The notes: generated by a model from the sequence alone, not told the origin. A stretch of 64,000 nucleotides of DNA from Peteryoungia aggregata LMG 23059 (GCF_030814435.1 NZ_JAUSUW010000001.1:124001-188000); one strand, 5' to 3'. Counted from the first letter of the stretch, positions 37,751 through 46,367 are shown. Translations and numbers: made by a program.

Positions 37751-37780
37751 CCTTAAAAGTTTTAATTAAACAATTTAAGG
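37751..37780. promoter_or_regulatory. Concentric AT-rich palindrome upstream of lacI-type gene
   Basis: Outer arms CCTTAAA (37751-37757) and TTTAAGG (37774-37780) share one centre with the inner perfect palindrome TTTAATTAAA (37761-37770). Twelve of fifteen base pairs match. It lies 40 bases upstream of the LacI start and just after the MarR stop, so an autoregulatory operator is likely. Confidence 0.5.
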
Positions 37781-37787
37781 AGGTGTT

Positions 37788-38315
37788 TCAATCGTCTTCC
37801 TCGGCCTCGTTCGAAGGTCGCATAGGAGCATGGCCGGAGAGATTGCTGTCGATTACCGACAACAACTTGACCAGTGTCTTCAGCTCCTTGCCCGACAGCC
37901 CCTGGAGCGCCTGTGCCTCGCAGGCCGCTGTTGCCTCGGCGATGCGGGCCACGCTGCCACGCCCCTCGTCGGTGAGATAGACCTTGGTGAGCCGGCCGTC
38001 GCGATCATCGGTGCGACGAAGGACAAAACCCTGCGCCTCCATGCGCCCGATAGTGCGGGTCATGGTCGGCGCCTTCACGCCAAGCTGGTGGGCGAGCGCG
38101 CCGGGTGTCTGCCCGTCTCCCTGGGCGAGCAATTGCACGACGCCGTCCTGGCCGGGGTAAAGACCGCTTGCGGCAAGACCATGGGAAAGATGAGTGCGCA
38201 TGGCGCGCGCAACCTGGGTAACGCTGGCACACAGAACGCCGGAGCCTGGCGGCTCCTTCTTCTTGCCCTTCTTCTTTTCGCCGCGGTCCTTGTCGGCCTT
38301 GTCCTTTTTCGCCAT
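37788..38315 (-). CDS. MarR-family transcriptional regulator
   Basis: 175 residues from ATG 38315. A lysine-rich N-terminal tail (about residues 2-22, KKDKADKD…KKGKKKE) precedes a MarR winged helix domain: GDGQTPGALAHQLGVKAPTM and MEAQGFVLRRTDDRDGRLTK contain the recognition helix and wing. The long basic tail is unusual for MarR proteins and may add non-specific DNA contact. It is divergent from the creatininase-family gene, with 90 bases between that hold the inverted repeat CGCTGCG-N16-CGCAGCG (38336-38365). Confidence 0.9.
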   Translation of the reverse strand: MAKKDKADKDRGEKKKGKKKEPPGSGVLCASVTQVARAMRTHLSHGLAASGLYPGQDGVVQLLAQGDGQTPGALAHQLGVKAPTMTRTIGRMEAQGFVLRRTDDRDGRLTKVYLTDEGRGSVARIAEATAACEAQALQGLSGKELKTLVKLLSVIDSNLSGHAPMRPSNEAEEDD

Positions 38316-38405
38316 GACTCTCCCCGGTCGACACACGCTGCGGTCGCCACTTCATACACGCAGCGACGGCTGCAATGCATAACGAAGATCAGGAGCTTAG
38401 ACCAG

Positions 38406-39203
38406 ATGGCGAAACCAGCCCCGTGGTTCAAGGATAACGATCCGGAACTGACTGCAGCCGATCGGCACGACTGGATCGCCGTCCTTCCTCTTGGTGCCCA
38501 TGAGCAGCACGGTCCCCACCTGCCCTTCGAGACCGACACGATCATTGCCGCCGGCATCGCCGAGCGTGTGGTTGCAGCACTTGCCGAACACCTGCCGGTC
38601 ACCATGCTCCCGGTCGAACCTATCGGCTATTCCATCGAACACATGGACGTCGAGGGCACACGCACCCTTGACTATGACGAGGCGGTCACCCGCTGGCTCG
38701 GAATTGCCGAGGATCTCCATCGCCAGGGTATCCGCAAGCTCGTGCTGCTCAACGCCCATGGCGGCAATTCTCCGCTTCTGACCATCGTCGCGACCGAAGC
38801 GCGCGTCCGCTTCGACATGCTGGTGGTAGCCACCAGCTGGACCCGCTTCGGCCAACCCGAGGGCTGGATCAGGCCGGAAGACAAGGCGATCGACATCCAT
38901 GGCGGCGATATCGAGACGTCGGTGATGCTGGCCCTCGCCCCCGAACGCGTCGACCTGACGAAAGTCCGCGCCTTCCCTTCCCGCCAATCCGAGTTTGCGG
39001 CGAGGTACAAACACCTGCGCGCCTACGGCCCGCATGCCTTCGGCTGGAAGATGTCGGATCTGAACCCGGACGGCGTCGCCGGCAATGCGGCCGCAGCAAC
39101 GGCGGAGCGGGGAGACGGGCTGATCGCCCATGCCGTGGGCGGGCTCCTGGAACTACTGGAGGACGTGCATAGCTTTGATGTCTCGGACCTCGTCTCGACG
39201 TGA
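38406..39203 (+). CDS. Creatininase-family amidohydrolase
   Basis: 265 residues from ATG 38406; the frame is open further upstream, but that stretch is the shadow of the MarR gene. Metal-ligand motifs are visible: PLGAHEQHGPHLPFETDT, NAHGGNS and DIHGGDIETS, giving Glu, Asp, His and Glu for two zinc or manganese ions. Family members hydrolyse creatinine or other cyclic or formamide amides; the substrate here is not known. The divergent MarR protein is a plausible regulator. Confidence 0.9.
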   Translation: MAKPAPWFKDNDPELTAADRHDWIAVLPLGAHEQHGPHLPFETDTIIAAGIAERVVAALAEHLPVTMLPVEPIGYSIEHMDVEGTRTLDYDEAVTRWLGIAEDLHRQGIRKLVLLNAHGGNSPLLTIVATEARVRFDMLVVATSWTRFGQPEGWIRPEDKAIDIHGGDIETSVMLALAPERVDLTKVRAFPSRQSEFAARYKHLRAYGPHAFGWKMSDLNPDGVAGNAAAATAERGDGLIAHAVGGLLELLEDVHSFDVSDLVST

Positions 39204-39244
39204 CGAAAGCCTTTGAACTGGCGAAGCGGAACGCCTATATGGGG

Positions 39245-39257
39245 GTAATACCATTAC
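39245..39257. promoter_or_regulatory. Inverted repeat upstream of cobW-like gene, candidate Zur-type site
   Basis: GTAAT-ACC-ATTAC is a perfect 5-bp inverted repeat 41 bases before the ATG of the COG0523 gene. Zur boxes of alphaproteobacteria are AT-rich repeats with TAAT/ATTA or TTAT/ATAA cores, and COG0523 genes are frequent Zur targets. The match is partial. Confidence 0.4.
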
Positions 39258-39297
39258 AGCCGCATCGCCCGGCGCTCCCAGGACATCAGAGGCTTTC

Positions 39298-40410
39298 ATG
39301 ACCGAAGCATCCGTAAAACCGACTCCCGTCACCGTGCTCACCGGCTATCTCGGCGCCGGCAAGACAACACTGCTCAACCGCATCCTGTCGGAAAACCATG
39401 GCAAGAAATACGCCGTCATCGTCAACGAATTCGGCGAAATCGGCATCGACAACGACCTGATCGTCGAGTCGGATGAAGAAATCTACGAGATGAACAATGG
39501 CTGCGTCTGCTGCACCGTGCGCGGCGACCTGATCCGCGTCGTCGAGGGCCTGATGCGCCGTCCCGGCCGCTTCGACGGCATCATCGTCGAGACGACGGGC
39601 CTGGCCGACCCGGTCCCGGTCGCCCAGACCTTCTTCATGGACGACGACGTACGCTCCAAGACCGAGCTTGATGCGGTGGTCACGCTGGTCGATGCCAAGC
39701 ACCTGCCGCTGCGCCTGAAGGACAGCCGTGAAGCCGAAGACCAGATCGCCTTCGCCGATGTCGTCGTCGTCAACAAGGCGGACCTCGTCAGCCATGACGA
39801 ATTGCACCAGATCGAGCACATTGTGCGCGCCATCAATCCCTCGGCCCGCATCTACTCGACCACCCGCTCCGGCGTCGATCTCGCCAAGGTCCTGAACCAG
39901 GGCGCCTTCAATCTTGAGCGCGCGCTCGAAAACGATCCGCATTTCCTCGACCATGACGAGCCGGACCATGTCTGCGGCCCGGATTGCGATCACGATCATC
40001 ATCACCATGGCCACGATCATCATGACCATGATCACGGGCATGATCATCACCATCATGATCACGGCCACGGCCACCACCACCATGACCACGCCCCCTCGGC
40101 GATCCATGACGTGACGGTGACCTCCGTGTCGCTGCGCGGCGGCGAGATGAACCCGGACCGCTTCTTCCCCTGGATCCAGAAGGTCACCCAGACGCAAGGG
40201 CCGAACATCCTGCGGCTGAAGGGCATCATCGCCTTCAAGGGCGACGAAGAACGTTATGTGGTGCAGGGCGTTCACATGATCGTCGAGGGCGATCACCAGC
40301 GTCCCTGGAAGGACGGCGAGAAGCGCGAGAGCCGCCTCGTCTTCATCGGCCGCGAACTCGACCGGGAGAAACTCGAAGCGAGCTTCAAGGCCTGCGAAGC
40401 CGCCGCATGA
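39298..40410 (+). CDS. COG0523 (CobW/ZigA-type) metal-chaperone GTPase
   Basis: 370 residues. GTPase Walker A is GYLGAGKTT at 16-24, the metal motif CVCC is near residue 70, and NKAD is the G4 motif. A very His/Asp-rich linker of about 45 residues spans about 220-265, then a CobW C-terminal domain ([17 protein letters not shown]). Members such as ZigA and ZNG1 deliver zinc to client proteins under zinc shortage, others serve cobalt or nitrile hydratase. The His-rich region suggests strong zinc or nickel binding. It is followed by a WD40 gene after 57 bases. Confidence 0.93.
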   Translation: MTEASVKPTPVTVLTGYLGAGKTTLLNRILSENHGKKYAVIVNEFGEIGIDNDLIVESDEEIYEMNNGCVCCTVRGDLIRVVEGLMRRPGRFDGIIVETTGLADPVPVAQTFFMDDDVRSKTELDAVVTLVDAKHLPLRLKDSREAEDQIAFADVVVVNKADLVSHDELHQIEHIVRAINPSARIYSTTRSGVDLAKVLNQGAFNLERALENDPHFLDHDEPDHVCGPDCDHDHHHHGHDHHDHDHGHDHHHHDHGHGHHHHDHAPSAIHDVTVTSVSLRGGEMNPDRFFPWIQKVTQTQGPNILRLKGIIAFKGDEERYVVQGVHMIVEGDHQRPWKDGEKRESRLVFIGRELDREKLEASFKACEAAA

Positions 40411-40467
40411 ACGGGGCGCGCTGCGCCCCTCATCGCCTGAACTCTGCCTGAAAGAAAGCCTGTCCGT

Positions 40468-41454
40468 ATGCCCACTGTCGCGCCGCTCGATATCGAAGGT
40501 CACGTTGTCTCGACCCATTTCCTCGGAGACATCCCGGTCTTTGCCGCCGCGACGGGCGCGATCCACCGACTGGATGGCGGCGAGAAGGTGACCGAGGCCA
40601 ATATCGGCCTCCTCACTTGCATCAAGGATCCGGCAAGCCAGACACTGCTGACCGGCGGCGAGGATGGTCGCGTGTTGCGGATCGCCCATGACGGCACCGT
40701 GACTGAACTCGCCCATGTACCGCGCAAGTGGATCTCGGTCATTGCTCCTGGACCGCAGGGCGCCATTGCCTATGCCGTCGGCAAGTCGGCCTTCGTGCGC
40801 CTCGCAGACGGGACGACGAAGGAATTCACCGAGGAACGCACGGTCGAGGCGGTTGATTTCGCCCCCAAGGGGCTGCGCATCGCAGTTGCCCGGTACAACG
40901 GCGTGACACTGCATTGGGTCGGCACTGCAGGCGCACCTGTCGATCTCGACTGGAAGGGCGCCCATACCGGCGTCACATTCTCGCCGGATGGCCGCTTCGT
41001 CGTCACCATGATGCAGGAATCGGCGCTTCACGGCTGGAAGCTCGACGGCAAGGCCTCCGAGACGCGCCACATGCGCATGACCGGCTATCCGGCCAAGGTG
41101 AAGTCACTCTCCTGGTCGCCCAAAGGCAAGTGGCTTGCTTCGTCAGGCGCACCGGCTGCCATCGTCTGGCCCTTCTCGGGCAAGGACGGCCCGATGGGCA
41201 AGGCACCGCTGGAACTCGGCACCCGCTCCAACATCCTTGTCACACAGGTCGCCTTCCACCCGGTGGAGGAAGTGCTGGCGATTGGCTTCATCGACGGCAT
41301 GATCCTGGCGGTGCGGATTGCCGATGGCAAGGAGGCCCTTTTGCGCCGTCCGGGCAAGGGCGCGATCACCTCGCTCGCCTGGAGCAGCACCGGCAAGCTC
41401 CTCGCCTTTGCCTCCGAAGCGGGCGACTGCGGCGTCGTCGACATCACCGGCTGA
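40468..41454 (+). CDS. WD40-repeat beta-propeller protein
   Basis: 328 residues without a signal peptide. Repeats of about 40 residues with the pattern …TGVTFSPDGRFVVTMMQES, SLSWSPKGKWLASSGAP and TSLAWSSTGKLLAFASEAG indicate a seven-blade propeller. It probably acts in the cytoplasm as a scaffold. It follows the COG0523 gene on the same strand and this pairing recurs in rhizobia as far as I recall, so a role as a partner or client of the metallochaperone is plausible. No enzymatic motif is visible. Confidence 0.85.
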   Translation: MPTVAPLDIEGHVVSTHFLGDIPVFAAATGAIHRLDGGEKVTEANIGLLTCIKDPASQTLLTGGEDGRVLRIAHDGTVTELAHVPRKWISVIAPGPQGAIAYAVGKSAFVRLADGTTKEFTEERTVEAVDFAPKGLRIAVARYNGVTLHWVGTAGAPVDLDWKGAHTGVTFSPDGRFVVTMMQESALHGWKLDGKASETRHMRMTGYPAKVKSLSWSPKGKWLASSGAPAAIVWPFSGKDGPMGKAPLELGTRSNILVTQVAFHPVEEVLAIGFIDGMILAVRIADGKEALLRRPGKGAITSLAWSSTGKLLAFASEAGDCGVVDITG

Positions 41455-41756
41455 TTGCGAAACCACCTCCCAAAGCGTTTCAGTTGCGTGCAAACGCACG
41501 AAGAATCACGCCTGGCGATCAAATACTGCGAAAATTCGCAGCATGCCGTTCATCATTCGCTCACCTTAACCATGTGGTAGTATTTCTCTCCCTAATTTCG
41601 GGGGGGACGAGCGAGAGACAACACAGCCGCGCCTCGTCGAGACTGGGAATCATTCCTCTAAGGCCATTCTTCAATTTGCTCTTCAACCACGGCAGCCAGG
41701 CCGAGGGCGCAAACCCGTGCGCCCGGTCAGCGCGCAGCCCTGCAAACGGACAACAC
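41455..41756. other. Intergenic region upstream of the chemoreceptor gene
   Basis: 302 bases. A palindrome CTGCGAA-AA-TTCGCAG lies at 41526-41541; with no T-run behind it, it looks more like a protein-binding site than a terminator. GGGCGC/GCGCCC arms at 41705-41710 and 41719-41724 could form a small hairpin 32 bases before the chemoreceptor ATG. The promoter is not evident. Confidence 0.4.
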
Positions 41757-43592
41757 ATGAACCTGAACCTGAAAATAGTGGTGACGGCGGCAGGTCTTGC
41801 CCTCGCCGCCGGCATTGTTGCAGTGGCCGGCGTTGGCGCCCAGACACTGCAGACGCTGAAGGTCAACGGCCCGATTTACAAGCAGATCGTTGACGGCAAG
41901 GACCTGATCGCAGACATCCTTCCGCCCCCCCTCTACCTGATCGAATCCTACGCTCTCGCCAACGAAGTCTTCATTCATCAGGACACGGCCGCCGTGAACG
42001 TGCCGCGGTTTGATCTGCTCAACAAGCTCTATGACGAGCGCCGCGAATACTGGAAGAGCTCGACGCTTCCCGAAAACCTGCGCGCCAAGCTTTACAACGA
42101 GGTCATCGCCAAGGGCGATCGCTATTGGAGCACCTTGCAGAACGACCTGAAGCCCGCTCTTGCGGCCGGCGATGCAAGCGCTGTCATGCCCATTCTGGCG
42201 CGATTGAAAGTCGAGTTCCACGATCACGAGACCTCGGTGAACGAGCTCGTGACCATGGCGACGGAATATCTGGTCGACCGCGAAGCCTACGCGGCCGGCG
42301 AATCCTCGAGCCGCGAAGCTCTCGTTCTGACCCTTGGACTGCTCCTGATCGGAACCGCGCTCGGCAGCGTCTACTTCATTCATCGCCGCGCCCTAAAACC
42401 GCTCGGCGAGATCACCGGCTTCATGACAAACATGGCCTCGGGCGACTTTACGGCGACTGTGCCCTATGCAGACCGCCGCGACGAAATCGGCCACATTGCG
42501 GCCGCCGTTGAGGTCTTCCGACAGGCCGGCCTGGAAAACCAGCGCCTGCAGGCCGAGACCGAGGCAGCCCGGGCCGAGGCCGACCATGAGCGCGCCCTGC
42601 GCGACCAGGATCGGGTCATCGAAGCGGAAGCCTTGCGCTTTGTCATCGAGGCCCTCGGCGCCGGCCTGCATCGCCTCGCCGAATGCAACATCCGCATGAC
42701 CCTGGACGATGCCTTCGACGCCCGCTTCGAGCCCTTGCGGCAGGACTTCAACCACTCCATTGCCACCTTCCAGGCAACATTGGAGAAGGTCATGGACGAA
42801 ACCCGCCGACTGCTGGAGAACAGCCAGGAAATGCGCGAGGCCTCCAGCAATCTCGCGAGCCGCACGGAACAGCAGGCAGCAGCCCTCGAAGAGACCTCCG
42901 CGGCGCTCGAGCAGGTGACCGCCACGGTCCGCGCATCGGCAGACCGCACCAGCGACACCCGGGAACTGGTCCGGGAAGCAAAGAACTGTGCGATTGCGTC
43001 TGGAGGCGTCGTTCGCTCGGCCGTATCAGCCATGGAGCGGATCGAATCCGCCTCGTCCGAAATCGGCCAGATCATCGGAGTGATCGACGAGATCGCCTTC
43101 CAGACCAACCTGCTGGCGTTGAACGCCGGCGTGGAAGCAGCACGTGCCGGTGATGCAGGCAAGGGCTTCGCCGTGGTCGCCCAGGAAGTCCGGGAACTGG
43201 CCCAGCGCTCCGCCAATGCCGCACGCGACATCAAGGGTCTGGTCCAGAAATCGAGTGTCGAAGTGTCCTCGGGCGTCCAGCTTGTCGGCGAAACGGGCAG
43301 CGCCCTTGATCAGATCGGCGACTATGTCAGCCGTATCGATACCAATGTCGATGCCATCGCAACCGCTGCACGCGAACAGGCCCTCGGTTTGCAGGAAATC
43401 GGTGCCGCCATCAGCAGCATCGACCAGATGACCCAGCAGAATGCTGCCATGGTCGAGGAAACCACCGCCATCAGCCACACACTGGCCGAAGGTGCCGTGC
43501 AACTCACCAAGCTCGTCAACCATTTCCAACTGAGCGGGCGAAACGACAGCCGCAGCACCGAGCGAGGGATCGTCGGCCAGCGGGCCGCCTGA
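41757..43592 (+). CDS. Methyl-accepting chemotaxis protein
   Basis: 611 residues from ATG 41757. A membrane helix at about residues 7-30 (VVTAAGLALAAGIVAVAGVG), a periplasmic sensor of about 150 residues, a second helix near LVLTLGLLLIGTALGSVYF, a HAMP domain, a helical linker and the signalling hairpin tip DEIAFQTNLLALNAGVEAAR. The tip and the flanking methylation helices (EQQAAALEETSAALEQVTAT) are intact, so it should couple to CheA/CheW. The ligand is unknown. The frame is open far upstream through the WD40 gene, but those residues are not part of the protein. Confidence 0.95.
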   Translation: MNLNLKIVVTAAGLALAAGIVAVAGVGAQTLQTLKVNGPIYKQIVDGKDLIADILPPPLYLIESYALANEVFIHQDTAAVNVPRFDLLNKLYDERREYWKSSTLPENLRAKLYNEVIAKGDRYWSTLQNDLKPALAAGDASAVMPILARLKVEFHDHETSVNELVTMATEYLVDREAYAAGESSSREALVLTLGLLLIGTALGSVYFIHRRALKPLGEITGFMTNMASGDFTATVPYADRRDEIGHIAAAVEVFRQAGLENQRLQAETEAARAEADHERALRDQDRVIEAEALRFVIEALGAGLHRLAECNIRMTLDDAFDARFEPLRQDFNHSIATFQATLEKVMDETRRLLENSQEMREASSNLASRTEQQAAALEETSAALEQVTATVRASADRTSDTRELVREAKNCAIASGGVVRSAVSAMERIESASSEIGQIIGVIDEIAFQTNLLALNAGVEAARAGDAGKGFAVVAQEVRELAQRSANAARDIKGLVQKSSVEVSSGVQLVGETGSALDQIGDYVSRIDTNVDAIATAAREQALGLQEIGAAISSIDQMTQQNAAMVEETTAISHTLAEGAVQLTKLVNHFQLSGRNDSRSTERGIVGQRAA

Positions 43593-43615
43593 CCGCTGCG
43601 ATGCGCGCACGAAAG

Positions 43616-43652
43616 CGCCCGTCCCTCCGCAAGGAGAGCCGGGCGTCTTGTT
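43616..43652. terminator. Imperfect terminator-like hairpin between convergent mcp and porin genes
   Basis: CGCCCG (43616-43621) pairs with CGGGCG (43640-43645), with an inner CTCC/GGAG stem around a GCAA loop, then TCTTGTTTT. It may serve transcripts from both sides. Confidence 0.5.
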
Positions 43653-43666
43653 TTCAGCCGTTCGGA

Positions 43667-44299
43667 TCAGAACTTGACCGCGAGACCGACATTGACCACG
43701 TGCTGGTCGAAGTTCACGTCGGTGCCGCCGAGATCACCATCACCGAAATCATTGTAGCGATATTCGACGCGGGTAAAGACGCGATCGGTCAGCGCGTAGT
43801 CCACGCCACCACCAATGGTCCAGCCGTGCAGCGTGTCGTCTTCGTCAAAGCCAGTCCCTTGACCGGACACGTTGGTACCCGTGTAACCGCCGGCTGCGAA
43901 CAGCAGGGCACGGTCCATGGCGTAGCCAACACGGGCGCGCGCCGACCAGTTCAGGCCGGAATCGAAGTCGGTACCGCCAACGGTCTCTTCGTTCCAGTCG
44001 TAGTTCAGGTCACCTTCGAGACCAACGACAAGCTGGTTGCCGAGATCCCAGTTGTAGCCGGCGAAGCCGCCGAACCGGGCGCCGTCGAAATCGGCCGAAC
44101 CGGCGATGCCTTCGATCTCGCCCTCACCCCAACCGTAGCCGGTCAGGATACCTGCATAGCCGCCTGCCCAGGAAAACTGCGGCGCGGTTTCCACGACCGC
44201 CGGCGGTTCCGCCGGTGCTTCATAGATGGCGTCAGCCGCGAAAACCGAGGTCGAAACCGCCAGGGCGGCGGCAGATCCGAGAAGGATGCTTTTGAGCAT
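43667..44299 (-). CDS. Omp25/Omp31-like outer membrane beta-barrel protein
   Basis: 210 residues with a signal peptide ending near VFAADA, then a proline-rich segment (YEAPAEPPAVVET) and an eight-stranded barrel: FSWAGGYAGILTGYGWGEGE at the start and VVNVGLAVKF ending in the aromatic signature for BAM. The family includes Brucella Omp25/31 and rhizobial RopB. It is a paralogue of the next gene upstream on the same strand. Confidence 0.92.
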   Translation of the reverse strand: MLKSILLGSAAALAVSTSVFAADAIYEAPAEPPAVVETAPQFSWAGGYAGILTGYGWGEGEIEGIAGSADFDGARFGGFAGYNWDLGNQLVVGLEGDLNYDWNEETVGGTDFDSGLNWSARARVGYAMDRALLFAAGGYTGTNVSGQGTGFDEDDTLHGWTIGGGVDYALTDRVFTRVEYRYNDFGDGDLGGTDVNFDQHVVNVGLAVKF

Positions 44300-44550
44300 G
44301 TGTTTGACTCCTGTGTTACAAGACCGGTTATAACGCCATTTGTGGTTTAAGTATGTGATGATTATACATCATAATCATCGAAACCAATCCGGCGCCTTTG
44401 TTCCCGCCCGTGCGAAATTTTTCGCGCCGGACCCCGCAGCAGGAAGCATCAAGCGACAAGATAGTTCCCCAGCGTGGCGGAAAAAGGACGGCTGTGTCAG
44501 GATTGCGCGAACCCAAGAAAGGCGGCCGTTCAAGCGATCCGATAACCCGG

Positions 44551-44588
44551 CGCAAAAGAAGACGCCCGGCTCTGGGAAGAACCGGGCG
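44551..44588 (-). terminator. Terminator of the second Omp25-like gene
   Basis: On the minus strand CGCCCGG/CCGGGCG arms (44582-44588, 44563-44569) with a partly paired interior are followed by TCTTCTTTTG. It is 24 bases after the stop of the gene at 44613. Confidence 0.7.
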
Positions 44589-44612
44589 CGCCATTGACAA
44601 AGCTTGGGAGGG

Positions 44613-45251
44613 TCAGAAGCGGACGCCGAGGCCCACCTGCACGACATGCTGGTTGAAATCGATATCCGTGCCGTCGACCGTCTCACTGCCATAGTCGTTA
44701 TAGCGGTACTCGCCGCGCGCGAAGATCCGATCCGTCAGCGCATAATCGAGACCGGCGCCGATCGTCCAGCCGTTCAACGTCTCGCTGATATCAACGCCCG
44801 TATCCTCGTATTTCAGCTGCGTGGCGGTCCAGCCACCGGCTGCATAGAAGAGTGCCCGATCAACGGCGTAGCCGGCACGGGCACGGAGACCGCCTTGCAC
44901 GGTCGTCTTCAGCGTCTCTGTTCCGGCACTGTATTCGTTCCAGTCATAGGCGAGATCCGCCTCCAATCCGACGACGAAGCTGGAACCGGCGGTCCAGTTG
45001 TAGCCCGCAAAGCCACCGAACCGCCCACCGTCGAAATCAACATCTCCGCCCGTGCCGCCCTGGCTCAATGTCGTGTCGCCCCAGCCGTAACCACCCTGCA
45101 CGCCGGCATAGCCACCGGCCCAGGACCAGGTGGAAACCTCCTCCGCCATTGGGGGTGGTTCCGCCGGCGCGCTGACCGCGTCAGCCGCCTGAGCACCACC
45201 AGCAAGGCCCAGCCCTGCCAGAACCCCGAGCAACAAAATTCTCTGCATCAT
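44613..45251 (-). CDS. Omp25/Omp31-like outer membrane beta-barrel protein (paralogue)
   Basis: 212 residues from the double ATG at 45251/45248, preceded by AAGGAG; the second ATG has the better spacing. Signal peptide ends near GGAQAADA. The barrel opens with WSWAGGYAGVQGGYGWGDTT and closes with HVVQVGLGVRF. Most blocks match the gene at 43667 (GRFGGFAGYNW, NGWTIGAGLDYALTDRIFAR), so the two arose by tandem duplication. The separate terminator and 313-base spacing suggest separate expression. Confidence 0.92.
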   Translation of the reverse strand: MMQRILLLGVLAGLGLAGGAQAADAVSAPAEPPPMAEEVSTWSWAGGYAGVQGGYGWGDTTLSQGGTGGDVDFDGGRFGGFAGYNWTAGSSFVVGLEADLAYDWNEYSAGTETLKTTVQGGLRARAGYAVDRALFYAAGGWTATQLKYEDTGVDISETLNGWTIGAGLDYALTDRIFARGEYRYNDYGSETVDGTDIDFNQHVVQVGLGVRF

Positions 45252-45367
45252 TTTCTCCTTGATCCAAATGATAGCCAACGGCTCCGCTTGGCCTAAGAAA
45301 TGCAGGTGGTGCGCACCAGTCCAATCTTTGCAGCTATGTGCCTCTCGTCCTTTCCCTCACGGTTCAG

Positions 45368-45397
45368 AAAAAGGGCGGACACCGTCGGCGCCCGCCC
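45368..45397 (-). terminator. Rho-independent terminator of ompW
   Basis: Minus strand GGGCGG/CCGCCC arms with inner CGCC/GGTG pairing, followed by TTTTTCTG; it lies 26 bases after the ompW stop. Confidence 0.77.
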
Positions 45398-45422
45398 ACA
45401 GATCAGCCGTCTGCAGACTCGG

Positions 45423-46124
45423 TTAGAACCGGTAGGTCACACCCGCACCAATCAGCCAGGGATCAAGCTTCGCCTTGCCCGAGTAGTCAGTACCCCCGAT
45501 CGTCGCGTCGAAGTCGGCCTTGAGGAACAGCTTCTTGACGTCAAAGTTGACGCCCCAGTGTTCGTTGAACATGTAGTCCGCGCCGATCTGCAATGCCGTT
45601 CCGAACGTGTTCTTGACGTTTAGGCTGCTGGCCGCATCGCCCTCCTGGCTATAGAACATGGTGTAGTTCACACCCGCACCGATATAGGGCTTGAAGGCGC
45701 CGAAGTCGGTGAAGTGATACTGTAGCGTAAGCGTCGGCGGCAGCACCCATGTCTTGCCCACCTTGCCAACACTCGCCAGGCTGCCCTCGGCATGGATGTT
45801 GGCATAGGTCGTACCGAGGATCAGCTCGGCCGCGATATTGTCGGTGAGGTAGTAGGTGATGTCGAGTTCCGGGATCACGCTGTCGCTGTACGACAGGTCC
45901 GAGCCGGCAACACCATTCACCGAACCGCTGTCGTTGGTGATCACCCCGAGACCACGCACGCGGATCTGCCAGGGGCTTGCTGCTGCCACCGTTTCGGTCG
46001 CCGCCTCCGGAGCCGGTTCCATGAGAGGCGCGATATCCGCCGCGAGCGCTGCAGGGGCGAGCAGCATCAGCGTGGCGGTCGCGGCAAGGGCGCGGGTCGA
46101 GGCAGTCCGGACGGTGGTCATCAT
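45423..46124 (-). CDS. ompW: OmpW-family outer membrane protein
   Basis: 233 residues: signal peptide ending near ALAADI, then an OmpW barrel with SPWQIRVRGLGVITND and the motif FTDFGAFKPYIGAGVNYTMF; the C-terminus GAGVTYRF has the final Phe. OmpW forms a narrow hydrophobic channel and in enterobacteria is controlled by FNR and linked to anaerobic growth. An FNR-type box at 46190-46203 fits that. Start codons at 46124 and 46121 are adjacent. Confidence 0.93.
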   Translation of the reverse strand: MMTTVRTASTRALAATATLMLLAPAALAADIAPLMEPAPEAATETVAAASPWQIRVRGLGVITNDSGSVNGVAGSDLSYSDSVIPELDITYYLTDNIAAELILGTTYANIHAEGSLASVGKVGKTWVLPPTLTLQYHFTDFGAFKPYIGAGVNYTMFYSQEGDAASSLNVKNTFGTALQIGADYMFNEHWGVNFDVKKLFLKADFDATIGGTDYSGKAKLDPWLIGAGVTYRF

Positions 46125-46189
46125 TCTCTCCTTGAAACAGATATTGGCGTAAGCCGAGGCCAGCTAGCAGCTCCGGAGAGGGGAGCCGC

Positions 46190-46203
46190 TTGAGCCAGAT
46201 CAA
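46190..46203 (-). promoter_or_regulatory. FNR/FixK-type box upstream of ompW
   Basis: TTGAG-CCAG-ATCAA matches the anaerobox TTGAT-N4-ATCAA at nine of ten defined bases. Its centre is 72 bases before the ompW ATG, so a class II position would put transcription start about 31 bases before the ATG. Confidence 0.65.
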
Positions 46204-46227
46204 TAGGTTAGATGATAGTTATGAACT

Positions 46228-46241
46228 AATGCGATCGCATT
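46228..46241. promoter_or_regulatory. Perfect 14-bp palindrome upstream of ompW
   Basis: AATGCGATCGCATT is a perfect palindrome 38 bases upstream of the FNR-type box. It could bind another regulator; chance cannot be excluded. Confidence 0.3.
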
Positions 46242-46320
46242 CACGACTGTAACCGCGAAGCCACAGCCAGACTTGACGATTGGAAAACGGGCGCGCCAAG
46301 GCCGCGCCGCAGTGGTCGGA

Positions 46321-46367
46321 AAAGCAAAGGAAAGGGCCCGGCGCGAATAAATCGCGACCGGGCCCTT
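46321..46367 (-). terminator. Terminator of the GNAT gene
   Basis: Perfect 10-bp stem AAGGGCCCGG/CCGGGCCCTT (46332-46341, 46358-46367) with inner CGCG pairing; the minus strand continues TTTCCTTTGCTTT. Confidence 0.77.

Noticed and set aside
37830-38405. Long upstream extension of the creatininase frame
   Set aside because: It lies antisense to the MarR gene and has no family similarity.
39985-40090. CAT/CAC-GAT tandem pattern that looks like a DNA repeat
   Set aside because: It encodes the His/Asp-rich linker of the COG0523 protein and is explained by coding.
40914-41756. Long upstream extension of the chemoreceptor frame
   Set aside because: It is a shadow of the WD40 gene plus untranslated region; the membrane helix expected at the N-terminus begins at ATG 41757.
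45307-45318. Perfect 12-bp palindrome TGGTGCGCACCA between porin genes
   Set aside because: GC-rich and short, no second copy in the window and no clear promoter context; probably chance.
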